DNA from: Homarus americanus
Taxonomy: Eukaryota; Arthropoda; Malacostraca; Decapoda; Nephropidae
Length of the DNA stretch: 64,000 bases
Assembly (NCBI RefSeq): GCF_018991925.1
Contig: NW_024737042.1
Span: forward strand, 15,646,773 to 15,710,772
Direction: 5' to 3'
Within the stretch, counting starts at the first letter, position 1. Each line of letters begins with the position of its first letter. Below, one piece after another: positions 55,330-64,000 of this stretch. The notes below the pieces were generated by a model. That model worked only from the letters and a program-made list of their open reading frames with translations. It was not told where the DNA came from and made no database searches. A program made the translations under genes and the position numbers.

Positions 55330-57060
55330 GACTGTGCCTCAGAGACTCTGATATTTCTTAATACCTCATATGGTGTTCAGAGATTTGAAATTGAGAGTGA
55401 ATAAATTTATTGTACTGTACATTAGATCAGATATACCTACAGTGAGAGAAAGCATTCTAGGTGTATTGAGTATATGTTGAAGGTACACCATATATATTTA
55501 TGTGTAGAATATGTGTTGTTAAAACGTTGTGTTTTGAGTAACCATCCACCAGCAGTAAATCAGTATGTTTCTTGTGAACTTATGGGATAGTAATTCAAAC
55601 TGAAGTCATGTCTTTTTGATCTATGAACATCAGAGAATCCGATGAGAGTATTGGAAGTGTTGTCAGTCTTGTATTATAGGAAGTACATAGTTTTCTGAAA
55701 TGTCAACAAGTCTATTTCTTATCGCTGGAAGATAACGGAAAAATCTCAGCACCTGCTCGCAAAGCTCCGCCCACATTCCACTGCCATTCTTAGTACTTAA
55801 CGTCAGCTTAATTCTTGCATTTGAAAGCTTAGTCACTGTTTAGTTTAAAAAGCTATTCTTAGAAAATTAATATAAGCTCGCAGACTGATTTTCACAAGCC
55901 GATGTGTACCGTAAAGGAGTCTGATGATTATATCTGTGAAAGTTCCGACTTGGTAACTCGGGGATGGTGAGCGTTGGGAGATGAAAGGCAGACTCCTTCT
56001 GACCTCACTCAAGCCCACGACTCCTCTGTAACAGGTGCCTGATAGACCAAGGGTGGTCGTTGTATGCCAGGATGAAGATGGATGAAGGCCATTGAGATCG
56101 GATAGTGTCGTGTAACACGATAGTGTGTTGAGCTCAAGGTCTATATATTGACCTTGAGTGAGCTGAGATCTCACGTACAGCCAGCCGCTCAGAGGAGGTG
56201 GCCAGTATGTGTTCGCTGCCCAACCTGTTGATCTTACGTGAAGAGTAAACACGACCAGCTCACAGCATTGTTTTGAGTTTCCACCAATAATTAGAGTTAC
56301 TTATTGGGTGTGTTATTCATCCGAGTATCCATGTACAGGTATATAGTCGCCTCAGTTGTATGGGTGTGTGGAGTCAGCAAGTGTATGAGGGCCGCCACTT
56401 TATTTCTTGGCAAATGTAACAAAGTAGCACAGGGAAGCTATTAGTCCTGGTGCTATTGAGGTATTATTTGTGGTGCTTTTGCTAAGAGTCCTGTTACTAA
56501 TTAAGAGCTGCAATTCTCAGGTAACCTGTATTGATGGTGCTCAAGTGCTATATGTAAGGTTATAGTGTGGTGTATTTTTTTAAAGTACACCAAGTAATGG
56601 TGCATGTTGGAAGATATACCTAGTTAGTTGAAGTACAAACTGAGTGGTGTCAGAGAGATGGTCCTTGTAGTTTAGTGTTACTGGAAGTACTCATACAGTA
56701 AGTCTAATTTAATTTTAATAAACCATCTTTATTGTATGTTGGGGGTATCATTCTCCTGCAGGATTCACCTTTGCTCCTTCCCACATCTTGGTACCATTAT
56801 TACAGTAACCCCTCGTGTCTTAACCCTCGAGCCATGCTACCACAGGTCAGAGGTTAGGGGGTAGCTATGAGAAGCAAAGTAGCTAAGAAATAGCTAACAT
56901 ATGGAAATAATAAAGTAAGAAATTGAATAAAAGAAAAAGGTTTGAAGAGTTAAGCAATCAAGACAGAAAAAATAGTTGCTTAAAAGTAGTGGGATAGAGA
57001 AAATAAATTAAAGTAAAATAGCATGGAGGAAATCCTCTATACATGGAGAGAAGAAATATT
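55330..57060. other. Unique sequence, no gene recognised
   Basis: A 135-codon minus frame at 55845-56252 has no recognisable motif. No tandem repeats of note. Confidence 0.4.
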
Positions 57061-57064
57061 TTGA

Positions 57065-57560
57065 ATGTTTGATGTGTATGTATGTATGTATGTATGTCTC
57101 TCAAAATGCACTTCCATTCCTCCTACTGTCATTATAACTGGCAATGGCACTTTTCCAGCGAATCACAAAATTTACAAGCGACTCTCAGGGCAGAAATCCC
57201 GACGAAGGTTCACATCAAATTCTAATCTTTTCCGTGAGGCAACGAGGCCATCAGACACGGGGTCATCACCACTCAAGGACTGGCCAACGACCCTCACCAA
57301 TATTGATATGACCTGTGAAAATGCAAATGATTTCACGGGTTCACCTTTCCGACATTTTTATTAACTAGAGTTTGGAACTCTGGATAAACCAATACCTTAA
57401 AGTGACATAGAACCTTTCATATATCTCCCTGTCACCCTTCACAGCTACGTCATAAGTTTTCCATCATTATAGATGAAACAACAGATTTAGGTACAATAAA
57501 GAGCTGTGGTATCGAAGCAAGGTGTAGAGCTTTGCTATAGAAGAAACAGAGTAGGCTTAT
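57065..57560 (+). pseudogene. hAT-like transposase relic, N-terminal fragment
   Basis: The frame at 57418-57537 reads LRHKFSIIIDETTDLGTIKS before a stop. FSxIIDEtTD is the region of the first catalytic aspartate in hAT-type (DUF4371-like) transposases. An upstream open frame (57065-57364, after a TATG repeat) lies in the right orientation but shows no certain homology. The fragment is cut off by a TA microsatellite at 57619. Confidence 0.5.
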
Positions 57561-57614
57561 AGACCTTGTCACCAAAAACGACAAGAAACATTCTGAGGAC
57601 GCACCTGGGGAAAA

Positions 57615-57618
<4 letters not shown>

Positions 57619-57709
<91 letters not shown>
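57619..57709. repeat. (TA)n microsatellite
   Basis: Pure TA run of about 45 units splitting the hAT relic. Confidence 0.95.
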
Positions 57710-57712
<3 letters not shown>

Positions 57713-57756
57713 CTGTGTGTCCGCACGAGAATCTCGGAAACTACTTTACTAGATCT

Positions 57757-58018
57757 GTAGTGATGATGGATGGTGTTATATGTAGTGATGATGGATGGTG
57801 TTATATGTAGTGATGATGGATGGTGTTATATGTAGTGATGATGGATGATGTTATATGTAGTGATGATGGGTGGTGTTATTGTAGTGATGATGGATGGTGT
57901 TATATGTAGTGATGATGGATGGTGTTATATGTAGTGATGATGGATGGTGTTATATGTAGTGATGATGGATGATGTTATGTGTAGTGATGATGGGTGGTGT
58001 TATATGTAGTGATGATTA
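57757..58018. repeat. 25-bp array GTAGTGATGATGGATGGTGT
   Basis: About ten copies of a 25-bp unit (the 20 bases given plus TATAT). Two units have GGATGATG and two GGGTGG, and one lacks two bases. Confidence 0.95.
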
Positions 58019-58284
58019 AACAATAAAATAATAACAGTTTAATGCTAAAAAATATACTTTGCTGTACCGTTGTAGTGAAAAACATGGTGGAACTTACATA
58101 CACCGTTAATGGACTATTGATGGAAGAAGAAGTTTTGGGGACTGAACAGTGAGACAGTGTGGAGCCTCCCGGAGGGTGGCGTCCTACCGTGGCCTAACGA
58201 ATGAGCGTTTCTGCTAGTAATATAATAAAGCAATATCTATAGGACAATGGTACTGGGCGTTGCCGTCCCCGTCGTTGTGAAGAT
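58019..58284. other. Unique sequence between hAT fragments
   Basis: Probably the decayed middle of the hAT relic. No frame is recognisable. Confidence 0.3.
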
Positions 58285-58659
58285 TTGATATGCAGTGTAC
58301 AGTATATCCATATTTTTCCCAAACACAGCCACATTAAACTTTTGCACATACGGTGGATATCCCATCACGTGGCTGTTGAGAGGCTGTTAGAGCAATGGAA
58401 GCCTCTACCTCTGTACTTCATGACTAAGTATATGGAGGAGCGCCTCCAAATAACAACGTCTGTTGTTGGAACCTTATATGATCCATCCCTGTGCCTGTAC
58501 TTTATATTTTCAAGTTACACCTTACCCCAGTTCAGCAATCTAAACCTGCTCTGCCAACACAAAGACGACACACTATACAGGTATTTTTTAGAAAATGTTT
58601 TGACTTATAGTCGCGGACTCTTCCATGTTGAACACCCAGCCAGGCGACCAGAGAGGTAA
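58285..58659 (+). pseudogene. hAT-like transposase relic, central/C-terminal fragment
   Basis: A 124-codon frame with HIRWISHHVAVERLLEQWKP, LPLYFMTKYMEERLQ and FSNLNLLCQHKDDTLYRYF. The R-W-(L/I)-S...V-x-R-L-x-E-x-W-x-x-L segment and the later F-x-x-L-N-x-L-x-Q-x-x are typical of hAT/DUF4371-like proteins. It lies downstream of the IIDETTD fragment in the same orientation, about 750 bases away, as expected for one element split by microsatellite growth. It ends where a long inverted repeat begins at 58664. Confidence 0.65.
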
Positions 58660-58663
58660 AATC

Positions 58664-60706
58664 AGCTGACGACCTGGTAACAGAGTGTGTGTGCGGGGGT
58701 GGGAGGGTTTGGGGAGGGGGAGGGGGAAAGAGGGGGGCGTTCTTGAGTTGCGTGTTGCATAATATAATCATATTTTATTTTATACATTACAAAGTAATGG
58801 AAGTAGAAGGGGTTATTAAATTTAGGAATGCCTTTTTTCCAGTAGTATTACAATGTTTGACTTTTTGCTCTGTAAATGGTCATTTTTAGTCTAAAGTTCG
58901 AGGCCAGAGAAACACGCGATCTTAACCTTCCCGCACCAACTCTTAGAAAGAATAGCCTGGGAGAACAGGTGCCAGTCAATGGTTGATGTTGACCAAATAT
59001 TTAGTTATAATACTCTTTCTTATAATAAACTTATTTTAAGAGGATAGGAATATTGTAATAAAAAAGTATGGGAAGTTGTATTATTACGTGAAAGAAACAA
59101 GTAGTGATTGTTATCATAGCGGAAAATAAAAGTCACTTATTATTAATAAGAAATAAAGTATACAAAATTGTATTAAATTTTTTTCACTCAGAAGTAAGAG
59201 AGACGACCTAGTGAAAGCGAAGCTCATGAGAGGTGGCTAGATTCTTGCTTTCCCAAAGGCTGTCCTAATAAGTGACGATATTAGGTTGGACTTGGGCATC
59301 AGAAATCATCTACGGAGGAACACCGTGTCAGCAGACTTGTCTTGGTTTGTCGGCATTAGGCACTGGACTTCTGGAAAAGGCTTGTTTTCACTGACGTAAA
59401 TTCTTCACTTTAGTATCCTGTCCACCCACCTTTGTTGATAACGGCATTAAGTCTTTCGGGCATTGATCTAACAAGGTTGTGGAGGATATCATGTTTGGCC
59501 CTAAACACCTCCCATTCTGCCTTGGTGTGGGCGAACAACTCTGCAGACGTTCTTTCCTTCGGAGGCACCCAAGTGTTCACAATATTCGCCCATAAAGTTT
59601 CCAAAGGATTCATGTCAGCCCCCCGACTAGGCCAATCCAGCAACTGCAAATTCTCACGGTCACCAAACCACTGCTGGACAACTCTAGCCGTGTGTATGGG
59701 GCACTGGTCATGAACGAAAAAAATAGGTCCAGGGGGAAGGGGAAATTTCTTTCCTGCAGAGAGGGCAAGAAAATATTCTCCAAAATGTCCAGATACTTCT
59801 GCGCTGTAAATCTCCCGTCGATTTGAATCAAGTCACCACACCATGGACAGACATATAGCCCCACACATTACTGGTGCTGTGTGCGCCACGAGCCTCCTCG
59901 TAAATATGCTCACGGTCATACCTGCTGTTAGAAAATTTCAGCTGTTAATGTCATGATGCATTAAAATTTGTGTAACTATCAATATTGCTGGAAACCTTTA
60001 CTTTATTTATCTTCAAATTACTTTGGCATTATATACAACTAGCAACTTAATGGGCTCCAATTTGGTATTTTATTTAGAATACAGCTGGGCTAGCATTACA
60101 CACCTACACGTCATTGGCAGCTACTTGTCAGTATCTTTCGTAGCACCATACCACTAGAATCACCATATTAAAACGATAAGTGCAAAGAGGTCATTTTGGT
60201 TTACCCTGTGTTAGGCTAGGTTGAAACGTGACTTTCGACAGCATATGGTTTCATTATGCGCTATTAATGCTTTCAGGAAATATAATGTGTATATAAGAGC
60301 AGTTAAATCACCTAAAAATGTGTATCAGCTCAAAGTTATATGTCGGATTTGGAAAATAATTATAACTAAGAAATTGGTCGACACCAATCATTGACTGGCA
60401 CCTGTTTTCCCATACGGTTCTTACCCGAGGAAGGGTAGCAGTAGTGCGGGGAGGTAAAGGTTACGTGTTTCTCTATCTTTGGAGTCTAAGATTACAATTA
60501 CCAATTACACCCCAATAAATCAAACGATGTAATGCTACTGCAAATACGTATTCCTATACCACAATCACCTCTTTCACTTCCATCACTCTGTTGGGTCCGA
60601 AATAATATATGATTATATTATGCAACACGGAACTCAAGCCCTCATCTTTCCCCCCTCCCCTATCCCTCCCACCCCCGCACACGCACACTGTTACCAGGTC
60701 GTCAGC
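58664..60706. mobile_element. Structure with ~330-bp imperfect terminal inverted repeats around a Tc1/mariner relic
   Basis: The left arm (58664 to about 59000) and right arm (about 60360-60706) are reverse complements at roughly 70-90%. Shared stretches include GCTGACGACCTGGTAACAG, GTGCGGGGGTGGGAGGG, GTGTTGCATAATATAATCAT, AGAGAAACACG and ACAGGTGCCAGTCAATG. The ~1.35-kb centre holds the transposase remnant at 59405-59945 on the minus strand. Homology stops sharply at GCTGAC on both sides and no target duplication is seen. It may be a long-TIR element or a foldback formed by inverted duplication. Confidence 0.7.
59405..59945 (-). pseudogene. Tc1/mariner transposase relic, DD35E type
   Basis: Read from 59945: REHIYEEARGAHSTSNVWGY, then DLIQIDGRFTAQKYLDILEN in another frame. 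After a further frame change comes FVHDQCPIHTARVVQQWFGD with the second catalytic Asp, then LLDWPSRGADMNPLETLW with the catalytic Glu, and IVNTWVPPKERTSAELFAHT to VINKGGWTGY at the C-terminus. Thirty-five residues separate the second Asp and the Glu, one more than the Tc1 spacing of 34. The DNA-binding half and first catalytic Asp are missing, and at least two frameshifts are present, so it is dead. Confidence 0.85.
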
Positions 60707-61600
60707 GCCTTGTACAGGTGAACTTGTATCTTCTCAGGCATCGGTGACGTTAGCACCGTCCGACGGTCCGGCGTTCATTCCAATCCCATCACTTTCTAAG
60801 CAAGGCCGGGCAGACGGAACGTGTCCATTTACTGTATCCCACATAACCTACAACAACGAAGTGATTGCCACATATACTCTGTATAACATTGCTAGAATAA
60901 TGGTGATACAAACATTTAAGATAAAACTGACTGTGGAAAATGTGAGAAAGTTTAAAGTGCTGTGCCATGATCAAAACAGCTGTGATGTAAACAAACATCT
61001 CAAACGTTTTAAGAATTTATTGGTAAACATATCGATAATACAGTATAAATACAGTGATATTATAATGAGTGATATTGTTTTGAAATATTTAATGCATGTT
61101 TTTGTGACTTAAGTGATGATTAGTGGTCTTTAAGTGAAAATTAGTGCTCTCGGTTAAGGACCTGTACCCAGCTCGGGATGGAAAAAATGAGAAACATTGG
61201 TTCACTCTCTCGTCAGTCTTGCGGGCCCTGTTTACGTGGCTAACTGTTGTTTAATTTATACAGCTTTTTTATCGCACTTTGTGTTTATTTCATTTGTTAC
61301 TGTTAAATTGTTATGTGTGAGATGGTTGATGGCCTGAAGTCTCGTAGCCTCTTTTGGTCTCCGTATTGTTGACACTTGCCAGTAAGTAATCTCGATTAAG
61401 TGATAATTACTAATCTCAGTTAAGTGATAATTAGTGACCTCAGGTTGATGCCGCCAGCAAAACCATCAGTGAGTATTTTTAATATTTTTGGTAACCCAGA
61501 TGTTGATCCAACCTTAGCTGCTACCTAATGAAATTTTTCCATAGAAGATAAAAAGGTAAAGATTCATTTTTTGCCGAGCATGGAAACTACTTACAATTTT
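60707..61600. other. Unique sequence
   Basis: Frames here, including the downstream part of one starting at 60609, have no recognisable domain. AAGTGATAATTAGTG(A/C) recurs loosely at 61110-61440. Good splice-donor matches occur at 61382 (CCA|GTAAGT) and 61469 (TCA|GTGAGT). Confidence 0.4.
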
Positions 61601-61619
61601 TTTTTTTTTTTTTTTTTTT
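61597..61619. repeat. Poly(T) run followed by AG
   Basis: About 22 T then AGGTTAAGG. It resembles a strong splice acceptor or the poly(A) tail of a minus-strand insertion. Confidence 0.6.
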
Positions 61620-62466
<847 letters not shown>

Positions 62467-63825
62467 TCACATATATGTGTAAAGTGGGTCTTGTTCTTCT
62501 ATGTCAGCATGGAGGCTCTTGGGCCACCACCTGTGTGTTTTAGTAGTTCCTTCTTCTTTTAACTGGGAGAATAATGGATCCTTCAACTCTTCAAGTTTGC
62601 TCCATATTCTCTGCGCTTGGCTGTGTGTACGTGTGTTCAGTGGTTCGATATTGTATAATTCGTGAAGTTCTTGTATTTTGGTGGTGTATGGCGGGAGTTG
62701 CTTTGATGCTCTACGGATAGCTTTGTTTTGTACTGATTGAAGTTTAAGTTGGCTGGTTTTTCTGATCGTGTTGAGTGGTATTGGTGGATACTCTAGGTGG
62801 GGGCGGACAAGTGCTTTGAATAGATGTAGTTGAATTTTGGTGTCCATTTTGCTAAATCTTCGTAGTTTCGTGAGTTGTGATTGGGCAAGCTGTTTGCGTT
62901 GTGTTATGTGTTTTGCTATGCCTGTTCTTGTGAGTCCCAGTATTGTATAGGTACGTTGTTGACTGTGATTGGTGCTGGGTTTATTTTGGCAATGTGTATG
63001 ATGTTTAGTTTCTGTGTATTGGTTTGTATTTTCCACTTTTTGTTCATATTCGTTGATTTGCTCGATGGCGTGGGCTGTTTTTCGTGCCATCATCTGTTTG
63101 CCCTTGCCTGTATGTCTGATGATTTGGGTGACGTCAACAGCATACTGTAAGCTACGTATTCTCCGTGTGTAGGAGGTGGCATGTCCGCCGTGTATATTGT
63201 GTAGAGTGTGGGCGAGAGGTTACTTCCCTGTGGTACTCCGCTGTATAACTTGATGCTTGGGCCTATGTGGTTACCTATGATAATTTTGGCCTCTCTATTG
63301 TCGAGGAAGTTACAAAGAAAGGAAGTAAAGTTGTTGGGAAGTTCTTGGGTGGTAATTTTGTATTTGAGCCCTAGGTGCCAGACCTTGTCGAATGCTTTTG
63401 CTACGTCCCTTAGTACTACGTTACATTGATCTCTGTTGTGCATTGCGTTTGCTATGTTTTCGTAAATTAGGGCTAAGGCTGTATGGGTTCCTCTGTGTGT
63501 TCTAAATCCGTGCTGCCTGGGGTTGTATTTCTCTTCAAGTTCGAGGTGTATTCTCAGTCGGTGGTTAATTATTTTTTCTAGGACTTTTCTCGGTGTCTCT
63601 AGAAAAGGGATTGGTCTGTAATTTGATACTTGGGTGGGGGATTTACCTTGTTTTGGTATAAGTCTGATGCTTGCGGTTTTAAATTTCCTTGGGAAGTAGC
63701 CAGGGGCAAGTGCTGCATTAAAAATGTTTCTGAGTTGGAGTATCATGTTGATTGGTAGATGCTGGAGTATGGGTTTGTTTACTTTGCTGATGCCCGGGGC
63801 CTTGTTGTTGTTGTTGTTGAGATTG
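62467..63825 (-). pseudogene. LINE reverse transcriptase pseudogene (Jockey-like), catalytic site altered
   Basis: From about 63825: NNNNKAPGISKVNKPILQHL, then KTASIRLIPKQGKSP and SNYRPIPFLETPRKVLEKII, QHGFRTHRGTHTALAL, motif A RDVAKAFDKVW, and motif B SGVPQGSNLSPTLY. A frame change at about 63150 puts motif C in the next frame as QYAVDVTQI, so the first Asp of YADD is Val. The following frame (63093-62467) gives the thumb and tail: FSKMDTKIQLHLFKALVRPH, LKLQSVQNKAIRRASKQLPP. The fingers and palm are otherwise intact. The upstream endonuclease would lie beyond 63826 but is replaced by other sequence. Confidence 0.85.
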
Positions 63826-64000
63826 TCGGACCGTAGTCCGACACGGGCCTTTGCCTATAGGCGGCCCGTTTGGTGGTTCCGGCTGGAGCTCCTGGAGCAG
63901 CAGACCGGATTAGGATTGGAGGTGGTCCCACCTGCAGATTGGAAGGATACTGCAGGTTGCATGTGTGAGCGGACCCCCGATCAGTGAACGCTTACCACCA
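63821..64000. repeat. Dispersed repeat with GTCGGAC-CGTA-GTCCGAC hairpin, copy 2
   Basis: The 17-mer GATTGTCGGACCGTAGT is shared with 49468. Here it forms a perfect hairpin (GTCGGAC / GTCCGAC, loop CGTA) at 63825-63842, followed by GC-rich unique sequence to the window end. It interrupts the expected N-terminal extension of the LINE. Confidence 0.5.

Noticed and set aside
55845..56252. 135-codon minus ORF
   Set aside because: No motif, mixed composition and no splice context; probably a chance frame.
60609..61112. 167-codon plus ORF
   Set aside because: Its first third is the right arm of the inverted-repeat structure and the rest shows no domain; chance extension.

Overview
This is a eukaryotic nuclear window that is gene-poor and made mostly of repeats. 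The best guess for the organism is an arthropod, probably a decapod crustacean. The reasons are the very high density of long microsatellites (TG, GA, TA, ATT, CTGT), interstitial CCTAA/TTAGG-type telomere-like tracts, many kilobase-scale minisatellites, and decayed transposons of types common in decapods (CR1/Jockey-like LINEs, Penelope-like non-coding fragments, Tc1/mariner, hAT). No taxon marker gene is present, so this is inference. Almost every long open reading frame here lies inside a tandem repeat whose period is a multiple of three or whose two-base composition avoids stops. These frames are not treated as genes.

Layout. 0-3.5 kb: pyrimidine tracts, a 10-bp array of AGGTCA half-sites, small minisatellites and a possible 45-nt exon. 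4.5-9.06 kb: one purine-rich/21-bp/purine-rich satellite block. 9.1-16.5 kb: AT-rich sequence with a tRNA-like SINE relic, a fragment with hammerhead-ribozyme-like motifs, several inverted-repeat (MITE-like) elements and a 46-bp satellite. 16.85-19.95 kb: a nearly full-length but broken retroelement with a Cys-rich N-terminus, reverse transcriptase and nuclease-like C-terminus, on the minus strand. 21.2-24.8 kb: a 3.6-kb 12-bp array. 25.9-26.9 kb: an 83-bp satellite. 27.5-31.3 kb: a 3.8-kb purine array. 31-45 kb: microsatellites, CT/GA tracts, a 1-kb (AACCA)n block, an NTR/TIMP-like exon candidate and a 30-bp array. 45-52 kb: MITEs, a tandem tRNA-like SINE pair, and the best candidate for a host exon (48.4 kb, minus strand, canonical splice sites on both sides). 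53-55.3 kb: a 5'-truncated LINE RT end and a Jockey-type ORF1 pseudogene. 57.4-60.7 kb: a hAT relic beside a long inverted-repeat structure that encloses a DD35E Tc1/mariner transposase relic. 62.5-64 kb: a LINE RT pseudogene that probably continues past the window.

No complete host gene is visible. The possible host elements are short isolated exons (1.8, 25.5, 39.4 and 48.4 kb) and a candidate CCAAT-type promoter at 49.5 kb oriented toward the 48.4-kb exon. All mobile-element coding regions contain stops, frameshifts, truncations or lost catalytic residues, so the locus reads as a graveyard of elements expanded by tandem repeats.
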